Assembly: GCA_913043035.1 (NCBI GenBank)
Contig: CAJWMM010000041.1
Location: 1 to 5,960, forward strand
Direction: 5' to 3'
DNA length: 5,960 nucleotides
DNA from: an uncultured Gammaproteobacteria bacterium
GTDB taxonomy: Bacteria; Pseudomonadota; Gammaproteobacteria; GCA-002705445; GCA-002716945
This document shows positions 1 through 5,960 of this stretch, piece by piece. Positions within the stretch are counted from its first letter, which is position 1. Each line of letters starts with the position of its first letter. The notes under the pieces are model-generated. The model ran no database searches. It was not told the origin of the DNA and worked only from the letters and a program-made list of their open reading frames with translations. Made by a program: the position numbers and the translations under genes.

Positions 1-22
1 TGTTATAAGGTCATTAGCGCTT

Positions 23-26
23 GGGA
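23..26 (+). promoter_or_regulatory. Weak ribosome binding site (GGGA) for pgeF
   Basis: GGGA lies six bases before the ATG at 33, a usable though weak Shine-Dalgarno match. It favours ATG 33 over the in-frame TTG at 21, which would place this element inside the coding region. An in-frame TAG at 15-17 bars any start further upstream. Confidence 0.45.
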
Positions 27-32
27 AATAAT

Positions 33-779
33 ATGGATGTACAAATACGAAAAATCGCTTGGGGTGCACCTAAAAACATCATAGCTTATCATTCCACTAA
101 AATTGGTGGCTGGAGTAATGGAGCTTTTAAGTTTTCAAATATGAGTTTAGATGTTGGTGATAATCCTAAAGATGTTAAGAAGAACCGTGATTCAATGATT
201 AAACAATTGAACTTAAATACTAAGCCAATATTTATGAAACAAATTCATAGTGCCACGGTTAGAGTAGCAAAAAGCTCAACTGATAACTTAGTGTGTGATT
301 CGTGCTATACATCTGTGAAAGGATTACCGTTAGCTGTTTTATCCGCAGACTGTTTGCCAATATTGATTTCAAATAATGATGGAAATAAAATTGGTGTAAT
401 TCATGCTGGTTGGAGAGGACTGGCTGGTGGAATCATTCAGAAATTCCTCAAGAGATTTGCTACAGATCCAAAAGACGTAGTTGTATGGATTGGCCCTTCA
501 ATTAACCCAGAAAATTACATTATACGCGAGGATGTGTTTAATAAATTGTCTAAAATTTCTACAGAATTTTTTTCACGGACAAAAGATATAGGTGCATGGT
601 ATTTAGATTTAAAATATGTTGCTAAAATAATCTTAAAACAAGAGGGTGTTGAGAAGATTTATTTAGATAATATATGCACATTTTCTAATCCTGATCAGTA
701 CTATTCTTATCGAAGGGAAAGTCAGACTGGGCGAGTAGTTTCAATAATATGCATTGATTCTGATGATAACAATAATTAA
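33..779 (+). CDS. pgeF: Peptidoglycan editing factor PgeF (YfiH/laccase-domain family)
   Basis: Cytoplasmic protein of the YfiH/YlmD family (formerly called polyphenol oxidase or DUF152). Family members act on purine nucleosides in vitro, and the E. coli protein is linked to removing mis-made UDP-MurNAc precursors carrying L-Ser in place of L-Ala. From ATG 33 the protein has 248 residues, close to the usual 240-250. The metal/active-site signature is complete: MKQIHSATV with His72, SADCLPILI with Cys107, and IGVIHAGWRGLAGG with His124. The C-terminal family motif CTFSNPDQYYSYRRE..TGR is also present. A TTG at 21 would add four residues; ATG 33 is preferred for its GGGA element and for fit to family length. 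The stop at 777-779 lies inside the next gene, so the two are probably co-transcribed. No signal peptide is seen. The family call is very secure; the in vivo substrate is taken from homologues. Confidence 0.95.
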   Translation: MDVQIRKIAWGAPKNIIAYHSTKIGGWSNGAFKFSNMSLDVGDNPKDVKKNRDSMIKQLNLNTKPIFMKQIHSATVRVAKSSTDNLVCDSCYTSVKGLPLAVLSADCLPILISNNDGNKIGVIHAGWRGLAGGIIQKFLKRFATDPKDVVVWIGPSINPENYIIREDVFNKLSKISTEFFSRTKDIGAWYLDLKYVAKIILKQEGVEKIYLDNICTFSNPDQYYSYRRESQTGRVVSIICIDSDDNNN

Positions 780-1677
780 AGATTTCATAAAAAATATAAG
801 TCCACTAAATATACTTGTATTCCTCTTTATCATTGGCTTAGTTTATGGAGCGATAAATTTGGGAATGAAATATCAATCTTATATGAAATTTCTAAACAAA
901 ACACAGATTATTGCTGTCAAAGCCAGGCCTGTGATTATTGATACTGCTGAAAATAAATTTCGTACATTATCAACTATCAAATCTTTTCAATCCTTCGACA
1001 TAACATCAAAAGTTAATGGCATCATTCATAAAATTCATTTTATTGAAGGAACAAGGATTTCTAAAGATCAAAAACTTTATAGTATTCTGTCATCCGATAA
1101 AGTAGGTATGGCTGAGATATATGCTCCTTTTAGTGGACTTATTGGATTAAGTAAAAAAAGTGAAGGGGATGCAGTAATTAAAGGTACATTTTTATCATCA
1201 CTAGATAATAATAATAAAATGAAACTTGAATTAGATTTACCTGAAAGGTTAGCTCCTTTCCTGACCAAAGATATAAAAATTAGAGCAATCTCGGATAATT
1301 TATCTAATAGAAAATTCACCGCTAAATTAGACTTCATTGACACTCGCATTGATAAGAGCACTAGGACGATTGCTGCATACTCGTTGCTAGATAATGAAAG
1401 TAACCTGCTTAGACCAGGTTTGTTAATGAAGGTGGACTTAATACTAGAGAGTATAAATAATGCAATTCTAATTCCTGAAGAAGCTCTTTTAAGCATTGAT
1501 GGAAAACATTATGTTTATGTCGTTAATAATGATAAAGCAGTAATGAAAAATATTACTATTGGTGTCAGAAGCGATGCTTTAATTCAGGTAACATCAGGTT
1601 TAAACGTAAAAGATAACATAGTTTATATGGGTCAGGAAAAACTTAAAGACCAATCGTTGATTAACATAGTAGATTAA
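763..1677 (+). CDS. RND efflux periplasmic adaptor (membrane fusion protein) lacking the alpha-hairpin
   Basis: Periplasmic adaptor meant to couple an RND permease to an outer-membrane channel. From ATG 763 it has 304 residues, short against 360-400 for AcrA/MexA types. Residues about 15-35 (NILVFLFIIGLVYGAINLG) form a membrane segment with no clear cleavage site, so the protein is probably anchored in the inner membrane. First lipoyl half-motif: about 79-109 (KVNGIIHKIHFIEGTRISKDQKLYS). Second: about 119-140 (EIYAPFSGLIG..). Only about ten residues separate them, where 60 or more normally form the helical hairpin. The beta-barrel follows, with FIDTRIDKSTRT at about 191-202 and LLRPGLLMKVDL at about 215-226. 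The membrane-proximal domain begins at ILIPEEALL and runs to the C-terminus. The start overlaps pgeF by 17 bases; TTG 754 would add three residues, and neither has a good Shine-Dalgarno sequence. The stop is one base from the permease. Adaptor family secure; substrate unknown. Confidence 0.9.
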   Translation: MITIIKDFIKNISPLNILVFLFIIGLVYGAINLGMKYQSYMKFLNKTQIIAVKARPVIIDTAENKFRTLSTIKSFQSFDITSKVNGIIHKIHFIEGTRISKDQKLYSILSSDKVGMAEIYAPFSGLIGLSKKSEGDAVIKGTFLSSLDNNNKMKLELDLPERLAPFLTKDIKIRAISDNLSNRKFTAKLDFIDTRIDKSTRTIAAYSLLDNESNLLRPGLLMKVDLILESINNAILIPEEALLSIDGKHYVYVVNNDKAVMKNITIGVRSDALIQVTSGLNVKDNIVYMGQEKLKDQSLINIVD

Positions 1678-1678
1678 T

Positions 1679-4600
1679 ATGCATATCTCTGAAACAACTG
1701 TTAATAGACCTGTACTAGCAATAGTCATTAGCTTATTTCTTATAATTTTAGGATTAGTCTCATATGATAAGCTTTCAATACGAGAGTATCCTGATATTGA
1801 TAAACCTGTTATTACTGTCTCGACAATATACAGAGGCGCGTCGGCAGAGATCATGGAGAGAGATGTAACTCAGATTCTTGAAGACTCTATATCAGGGATA
1901 TCTGATATAAAAGAAATTAGATCCGAAAGTCAGAATGAGTTTTCAAGTATAAAAATTGAATTTAATCTCTCACGTGACATGGATTCTGCTGCAAATGATG
2001 TTAGAGAAAAAGTTGGAAGAGCGCTCTCTAAATTACCTAGAAATTCAGAGCAACCGAGAGTATCGAAATCAGATACTGATGCTAGAGCGGTTATGTGGAT
2101 TGGATTTTCTAGTAATCAGCTTACAAGCATTCAGCTAAATGATTATCTAGATAGAAACGTCATAGATCGTCTTTCCATTTTACCAGGAGTGGCATCTATA
2201 ACGATTGGGGGTGAGAGAAAATATGCAGTTCGTGTATGGCTTAATCCAGATGAAATGTCTGCTAGGAATATTACAGTTAATGATGTCCTAGTTTCAATTA
2301 ATCGTGAGAATGTTGAAAAACCCGCTGGTCGACTGGACTCTACTAATAGAGAGTTGGACCTTCAGATGACCTCAAAATTGTCATCTATAGGTGAATTTAA
2401 GAATCTATTAATTAAAAATATTGATGGCAAAAAAATCACTTTAAATGATATTTCTAGAATTGAGATTGGAGCAGAAACTGAGAGAGGTTTTCTCAGAGCA
2501 AACGGAGAGGATGCGATTGGTCTTGGCATTGTAAGACAAACGAAATCCAATGTTCTTAAAGTGGCTGATGCTGTAAAGAGAGAACTAAAACTTATCAGGC
2601 CATCATTGCCAGAAAACATAACCATGAACATTGGTTATGATCAATCAGTATTTGTTAAAGAATCCATTTTTCAGGTGAGATTAGCTCTTTTTATTTCTAT
2701 GTTGATGGTTATAGCTGTAATTTTTTATTTTCTTAGATCTCCTAGTGCGACGTTGATACCTGCAATTACGATACCGATATCTGTAGTTGCTACATTCTAT
2801 ATAATATATGTATTAGGTTTTTCATTAAATGTTTTAACCTTTTTAGCTTTAGTATTAGCTATTGGATTAATAGTTGATGATTCTATAGTTGTTTTAGAGA
2901 ACATTAAAAGGAGAATTGATAGCGGTGAATCTGTTTATGATGCATCAATCCTAGGAACTAAACAAATTACATTCGTAGTGATTGCAACTACAATAGTGCT
3001 TGTAAGTGTTTTTCTTCCTCTCTCATTTATGGAAGGTAAGACTGGCAGGCTTTTTATTGAATTTGGTGTAGTTTTATCCTTCGCGGTTATCTTCTCTAGC
3101 ATTGTTGCGCTAACACTTACCCCGATGTTATGTTCTAGGTTATTTAAAAATAAAGAGACTGCAAAAATAGAACCTGATGCAATTAGTAAATTTAGAAAAT
3201 TCTATAGAGAATCATTAATTAAATCTCAAAATAATCCCAGAAAAGTCTTTATTTTTTCTATTGTTGTAATTGTAGTATCTCTAGTCTTATTCCAAGTGAT
3301 ACAAAAAGAACTAGCGCCAACAGAGGATCGTGGTGTTTTTATTATTGTTGTTTCTACCCCAGAGGGTTCCACACTTGATTACACGGACAATATTGTCAAA
3401 CAAGTTGAAGAATATCTAGTTACATATAAGGAGAATAATGAAATTAAAAAATTATTTGCTGTGGTGGCGCCTGGATTTTCAGGTCAGCCGGGCGCTGTTA
3501 ACACTGCCTATTTATTTGCCACACTCACTCCTTGGAGTGATAGAAGACATCAGAAGGAAATTGTCGCTGAAATATTTCCAAAGCTTATATCAATACCTGG
3601 CGCAAGAGTTATTGCTATTAATCCTCCTAGCTTGGGTGGTAGTAATTTTAAACCTGGTCTCCAACTAGTGATAAGTGGAAATAATTATGATGATATAAAT
3701 GAGTGGGGTAATATACTGCTTACGAATACTGAATCAATGAATTTCAAAAACCCAAATATTGATTATAAACTTACCAATCCAAGAATTAATTTGTCGATAG
3801 ATAGGGATAGAGCTTACGAATTATCAATAAGTGCTGATGAGATAAGCACAACCATAGAAACACTCTTTGCTGCAAATAAAATCACAACATATGCATCAGA
3901 TGGCCTTACTTATAATGTTATTTTACAAGCTGAGGATTATTTTAGAATGACTCCTGATAATCTTGATAATATTTTTATAAAATCGCCAGTAAATAAATCG
4001 TTAATACCTATTTCAAATCTCGTTAGCTTAGATGAAACATCTTCAAGCGAGACCTTGAAAAGAATTAATAGGATGCCTTCAACAATATTCTCTGCATCCT
4101 TGCTACCAGGTTATCCTTTGGGTGATGCACTGGGAGAGTTAACGAATCTAACAAATCAGATCCTCCCAGGTAATGCAAAAATTAGTTACAGTGGGTCCTC
4201 CAAGGAGTATTTTGAGTCTGGGGACAGTTTATTAATTACAATAATATTTGCTGTGCTTGTTGTTTATCTTGTTTTATCTGCTCAATTTGAAAGTTTCAGA
4301 AATCCTTTAACGATTATACTAACCGTTCCAATAGCACTAACCTCTGGTTTGTATACACTTTTTCTAACAGGGACATCGATTAATGTTTATAGTCAAATAG
4401 GATTCTTGATGCTTATTGGCTTGATTGCAAAAAATGGAATTCTTGTAGTTGAATTTGCAAATCAATTAAGACGTGAGGGATTAGCTATTGAGGAGGCAAT
4501 TATAGAATCTTCAATGATAAGGCTAAGACCAGTTATGATGACAACTGTTTCAACACTATTAGGAGCTATTCCACTTGTTTTAAGTACTGGAGCTGGATCA

Positions 4601-4708
4601 GAAAGCAGATACTCAATGGCAATAGTTGTTCTCGGCGGCATAGCTATTTCATCCTTGATTACACTTTACCTAGTACCTGCGTTGTACAGATATATTGAAA
4701 AAAATTAG
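1679..4708 (+). CDS. RND efflux transporter permease (HAE1/AcrB-like)
   Basis: Inner-membrane, proton-driven drug/lipophile exporter expected to work as a trimer with the adaptor encoded just upstream. It has 1009 residues against 1030-1050 for AcrB-like proteins, with the classic twofold layout: TM1 at about 11-29, a large periplasmic loop, TM2-TM6 at about 332-485, TM7 at about 522-541, a second loop, and TM8-TM12 at about 850-1003. The proton-relay residues are intact: Asp400-Asp401 in GLIVDDSIVVLENI (TM4, AcrB D407/D408), Lys918 in GLIAKNGILVVEFA (TM10, K940), and Arg948 and Thr955 in IRLRPVMMTT (TM11, R971/T978). This argues for a working pump. The N-terminal REYPDIDKPVITVST and GAS.E..E..VTQ..ED.ISGI motifs are typical of multidrug-type (HAE1), not metal-exporting (CusA), members. 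ATG 1679 follows the adaptor stop by one base and has no strong ribosome binding site, suggesting translational coupling. The substrate cannot be read from sequence. Confidence 0.96.
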   Translation: MHISETTVNRPVLAIVISLFLIILGLVSYDKLSIREYPDIDKPVITVSTIYRGASAEIMERDVTQILEDSISGISDIKEIRSESQNEFSSIKIEFNLSRDMDSAANDVREKVGRALSKLPRNSEQPRVSKSDTDARAVMWIGFSSNQLTSIQLNDYLDRNVIDRLSILPGVASITIGGERKYAVRVWLNPDEMSARNITVNDVLVSINRENVEKPAGRLDSTNRELDLQMTSKLSSIGEFKNLLIKNIDGKKITLNDISRIEIGAETERGFLRANGEDAIGLGIVRQTKSNVLKVADAVKRELKLIRPSLPENITMNIGYDQSVFVKESIFQVRLALFISMLMVIAVIFYFLRSPSATLIPAITIPISVVATFYIIYVLGFSLNVLTFLALVLAIGLIVDDSIVVLENIKRRIDSGESVYDASILGTKQITFVVIATTIVLVSVFLPLSFMEGKTGRLFIEFGVVLSFAVIFSSIVALTLTPMLCSRLFKNKETAKIEPDAISKFRKFYRESLIKSQNNPRKVFIFSIVVIVVSLVLFQVIQKELAPTEDRGVFIIVVSTPEGSTLDYTDNIVKQVEEYLVTYKENNEIKKLFAVVAPGFSGQPGAVNTAYLFATLTPWSDRRHQKEIVAEIFPKLISIPGARVIAINPPSLGGSNFKPGLQLVISGNNYDDINEWGNILLTNTESMNFKNPNIDYKLTNPRINLSIDRDRAYELSISADEISTTIETLFAANKITTYASDGLTYNVILQAEDYFRMTPDNLDNIFIKSPVNKSLIPISNLVSLDETSSSETLKRINRMPSTIFSASLLPGYPLGDALGELTNLTNQILPGNAKISYSGSSKEYFESGDSLLITIIFAVLVVYLVLSAQFESFRNPLTIILTVPIALTSGLYTLFLTGTSINVYSQIGFLMLIGLIAKNGILVVEFANQLRREGLAIEEAIIESSMIRLRPVMMTTVSTLLGAIPLVLSTGAGSESRYSMAIVVLGGIAISSLITLYLVPALYRYIEKN

Positions 4709-5038
4709 TTACTTTAATGGTGGAATTTTAAGCCCTTGCTGCATTGAAAAATATTGAGATAAGTCTTCTATATCTTGGTCCGACAAACCAGCAGCAAAAC
4801 CTTTCATGACAACATTATCCCTAATACCAGATCTATATTCATTGAGGGCATGTATAAGATAATTTTTATGTTGTCCAGCTAAAATTGGATATATCTTAAT
4901 TTGAGATATGCCATCAACACCATGACAAGCTGCACAAACTTGAGATTTTTCTTTTCCAGCTTGGTAACTACCAGCATGTGCAACATGAGTTAGAGTACAA
5001 ATAAAAATAATAATGTAAATATTAGTGGTCTTAATCAT
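4709..5038 (-). CDS. Periplasmic monohaem class I cytochrome c (c4/c553-like), downstream member of pair
   Basis: Small soluble electron carrier of 109 residues. Residues 1-22 look like a Sec signal peptide (short basic start, hydrophobic IYIIIFICTL, cleavage after HVAHA), leaving a mature domain of about 87 residues. The haem-attachment motif is CAACH (Cys35, Cys38, His39), followed by a PILAGQHKNYL segment typical of cytochrome c4 halves. Met78 in VVMKGFAAGL is the likely sixth ligand, and the closing helix is LSDQDIEDLSQYF. Its ATG overlaps the stop of the upstream cytochrome gene by four bases (ATGA), so the two are probably translationally coupled and share one promoter. The stop abuts the stop of the convergent RND permease gene with no intervening base. 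Probable role: donor to a terminal oxidase, inferred from the family; the partner is not in the window. Confidence 0.92.
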   Translation of the reverse strand: MIKTTNIYIIIFICTLTHVAHAGSYQAGKEKSQVCAACHGVDGISQIKIYPILAGQHKNYLIHALNEYRSGIRDNVVMKGFAAGLSDQDIEDLSQYFSMQQGLKIPPLK

Positions 5039-5349
5039 TTTAGTGACTCAAAGTATTCAGCAATATCTTTCATATCCTCTTCCGTTAAGCCCATTGCATT
5101 TGCATGCATAGTTTGATGTTTTCTCTCTTTTGTTTGATAAGCTTTCAACGCGCTAATAATGTAATCTGCATGCTGACCTGCTAATTTAGGTACTTTATAT
5201 GTGGGATATACGTTATTGTATCCTGGAATTGCATGACACCCTAAGCATGTCTCTGATTTTGTTTTCCCTGCCGAATAATCTTCTGCCAAACTAAGGCAAG
5301 ATATTGATAAAAGTGTTAAAATTGTGGAAAATTTTATTGTTGATTTCAT
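5035..5349 (-). CDS. Periplasmic monohaem class I cytochrome c, upstream member of pair
   Basis: Exported electron carrier of 104 residues. The signal peptide is about residues 1-22 (KSTIKF start, hydrophobic TILTLLSISCLSLA, cleavage before EDY). A cysteine at 18 is not in a convincing lipobox, so a soluble protein is more likely than a lipoprotein. The haem motif is CLGCH (Cys35, Cys38, His39), followed by IPGYNNVYPTYKVPKLAGQH, a longer spacer than in its neighbour. Met81 in TMHANAMGL aligns with Met78 of the neighbour as the likely axial ligand. The C-terminal helix is LTEEDMKDIAEYF. It shares the AGKxKSxxCxxCH and LAGQHxxYxxxAL patterns with the downstream gene, consistent with an old tandem duplication; such CLGCH/CAACH pairs occur in other proteobacteria. 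It is first in the two-gene operon. A short AGG lies two bases before the ATG, a poor ribosome binding site. Confidence 0.92.
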   Translation of the reverse strand: MKSTIKFSTILTLLSISCLSLAEDYSAGKTKSETCLGCHAIPGYNNVYPTYKVPKLAGQHADYIISALKAYQTKERKHQTMHANAMGLTEEDMKDIAEYFESLK

Positions 5350-5366
5350 AACCTATTTACGTGAGG

Positions 5367-5372
5367 ATTATA
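5367..5372 (-). promoter_or_regulatory. Candidate -10 box for the cytochrome c operon
   Basis: Read on the minus strand this is a perfect TATAAT. It would start transcription near 5360, leaving a leader of about ten bases before the ATG at 5349. No good -35 is seen: with a 16-17 base spacer the hexamers are TTTATC or TTTTAT. The call rests on the -10 match and its position in the divergent gap; perfect -10 matches are not rare in AT-rich DNA. Confidence 0.45.
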
Positions 5373-5409
5373 CACTAAATTTGATAGAGATAAAACTTCA
5401 TTTTTTTTG

Positions 5410-5420
5410 TATAATATAAT
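5410..5420 (+). promoter_or_regulatory. Candidate overlapping -10 boxes for fmdB-aspS
   Basis: Two TATAAT hexamers share one base, at 5410-5415 and 5415-5420. Transcription would start near 5422 or 5427, only about three to eight bases before the fmdB ATG at 5430. A TTGATA at 5381-5386 resembles a -35 but is 23 bases from the first -10, too far for a normal sigma-70 spacer. A run of eight T at 5401-5408 lies just upstream. The region is otherwise the 80-base gap between divergent genes, with nothing else recognisable. Confidence 0.45.
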
Positions 5421-5429
5421 TTGAGAAAG

Positions 5430-5654
5430 ATGCCTATATACGAATATAAATGCAATGAATGCGACGGGACTTTTGAGTACTTTCAGAGCATAACAGATGA
5501 CCCGTTAAGCACATGTTCATTATGTGGAAAACAAAATTGTGTTTCTAAGATAATCTCAACATCAGGATTCCGTCTGAAAGGTTCTGGATGGTATGAGACA
5601 GACTTCAAAAACAAAGTAAGTACAAAGAACACTAAAGATAAGAGTAAGAACTAA
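5430..5654 (+). CDS. FmdB family zinc-ribbon protein
   Basis: Small protein (74 residues) of the FmdB/CxxC_CxxC regulatory-type zinc-ribbon family. The biochemical role of most members is unknown; the name comes from a proposed regulator of amidase/formamidase genes. ATG 5430 is chosen because the family nearly always begins MPIYEY; a TTG at 5421 would add three residues ahead of that motif and put the start almost inside the -10 boxes. Zinc ligands are Cys8 and Cys11 (KCNEC) and Cys29 and Cys32 (CSLC). The conserved tail GFRLKGSGWYETDFK follows, then a short Lys/Thr/Asn-rich end that is probably disordered. There is no signal peptide, so it is probably cytoplasmic. It lies 23 bases before aspS, a common arrangement in beta- and gammaproteobacteria, and is probably co-transcribed with it. 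Family call secure, function open. Confidence 0.93.
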   Translation: MPIYEYKCNECDGTFEYFQSITDDPLSTCSLCGKQNCVSKIISTSGFRLKGSGWYETDFKNKVSTKNTKDKSKN

Positions 5655-5677
5655 TATCATTTAGACTGGTAATTTAT

Positions 5678-5960
5678 ATGAAATCATTATACCAACATAA
5701 GATTAATCAAGACAATATCGGTGAAGTCGTGACAGTTGCTGGTTGGGTAAGCAAACGTAGAGATCATGGTGGTGTAATCTTTATTGATTTACGTATTTCA
5801 AATAACATTATCCAAGCAGTCTTTAATCCAGAGCACAAAGATTCATTTGTTATTGCAGAGAGATTGAGAAGTGAGTACGTGGTCGAAGTATCTGGCATAG
5901 TCCGTGAACGTTCAAAAGATAACATCAATAAAAATTTAAGTTCTGGTAATGTTGAGATTG
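5678..5960 (+). CDS. aspS: Aspartyl-tRNA synthetase, N-terminal part (truncated by window end)
   Basis: Cytoplasmic class II aminoacyl-tRNA synthetase that charges tRNA with aspartate. Only the first 94 codons are present, out of about 590 in bacterial AspRS; the reading frame is open at the last base, so truncation is due to the window edge. The visible part is the OB-fold anticodon-binding domain: GWVSKRRDHGGVIFIDLR at about 22-39, IIQAVFNPEH at about 44-53, ERLRSEYVVEVSGIVRER at about 61-78, and LSSGNVEI at the end. The tRNA-discrimination position in RRDHGG is His30, as in non-discriminating enzymes, while the second such position (Asp81) matches neither known type. ATG 5678 starts at the usual place relative to the OB fold (about 20 residues before GWV). 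No strong Shine-Dalgarno sequence precedes it. Catalytic motifs 1-3 lie outside the window. Confidence 0.95.
   Translation, partial: MKSLYQHKINQDNIGEVVTVAGWVSKRRDHGGVIFIDLRISNNIIQAVFNPEHKDSFVIAERLRSEYVVEVSGIVRERSKDNINKNLSSGNVEI

Noticed and set aside
1..31. Possible 3' end of an upstream plus-strand gene (VIRSLALGK then TAA at 29-31), one base before the pgeF ATG.
   Set aside because: Nine codons cannot be assigned to a family and do not resemble the RluD C-terminus expected upstream of pgeF. Another frame stays open to 84. Tight packing makes an upstream gene plausible, but the sequence does not prove it.
1077..1496. 139-codon open frame on the minus strand inside the adaptor gene.
   Set aside because: Lies wholly antisense to a well-supported gene, with Ser/Leu-rich low-information composition and no recognisable motif; a shadow frame.
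1600..2631. Further open frames of 60-89 codons overlapping the adaptor and permease on both strands.
   Set aside because: All fall within the RND genes, show no family motif and have no ribosome binding site; expected by chance opposite long genes.
3438..3668. 76-codon plus-strand frame within the permease.
   Set aside because: The permease frame here encodes the conserved second periplasmic loop (VVAPGFSGQPG, LTPWSDRRHQ), so this is an out-of-frame shadow, not a frameshifted piece.
5381..5386. TTGATA as the -35 partner of the fmdB -10 box.
   Set aside because: It sits 23 bases from the first TATAAT and 28 from the second, outside the usual 16-18 base spacing, and at 17 bases downstream there is only TTTTTG.
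5401..5408. Run of eight T as a rho-independent terminator.
   Set aside because: No GC-rich hairpin precedes it on the plus strand, and no gene ends nearby on that strand; on the minus strand it is an A run upstream of a promoter.

Overview
The window is AT-rich (about two-thirds A+T by eye), gene-dense bacterial DNA with gaps of a few bases or overlaps between most genes. Families and gene order (pgeF; an RND efflux pair; a pair of small c-type cytochromes; fmdB next to aspS) point to a gammaproteobacterium. The low GC, tiny spacers and weak Shine-Dalgarno sequences would fit a streamlined marine lineage such as SAR86 or a relative. That placement is inference; no taxonomic marker in the window settles it.

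Layout. (1) Positions 33-4708, plus strand: a compact three-gene run. It holds pgeF (yfiH family, multicopper-type laccase fold), an RND periplasmic adaptor whose start overlaps the pgeF stop, and a 1009-residue RND inner-membrane permease starting one base after the adaptor stop. (2) Positions 4709-5349, minus strand: two small exported monohaem cytochromes c with an ATGA overlap, ending back-to-back with the permease with no base between the two stop codons. (3) Positions 5350-5429: an 80-base divergent intergenic region with a TATAAT box facing each way. (4) Positions 5430-5960, plus strand: an FmdB-type zinc-ribbon protein, then the first 94 codons of aspS, cut by the window end.

How the parts work together. 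Adaptor and permease should form a proton-driven efflux pump; no outer-membrane channel gene is present, so a TolC-like protein would have to come from elsewhere. PgeF is a cytoplasmic enzyme linked in E. coli to peptidoglycan-precursor editing, and its linkage to the pump looks like operon packing, not a proven pathway. The cytochromes probably carry electrons in the periplasm towards a terminal oxidase and resemble the two halves of a dihaem cytochrome c4. The fmdB-aspS order is common in beta- and gammaproteobacteria.

Most of the window is ordinary housekeeping sequence. The most notable points are an adaptor with essentially no alpha-helical hairpin, an AspRS with a mixed set of tRNA-discrimination residues, and a possibly near-leaderless fmdB transcript. 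I see no mobile element, CRISPR array, RNA gene or clearly novel system.
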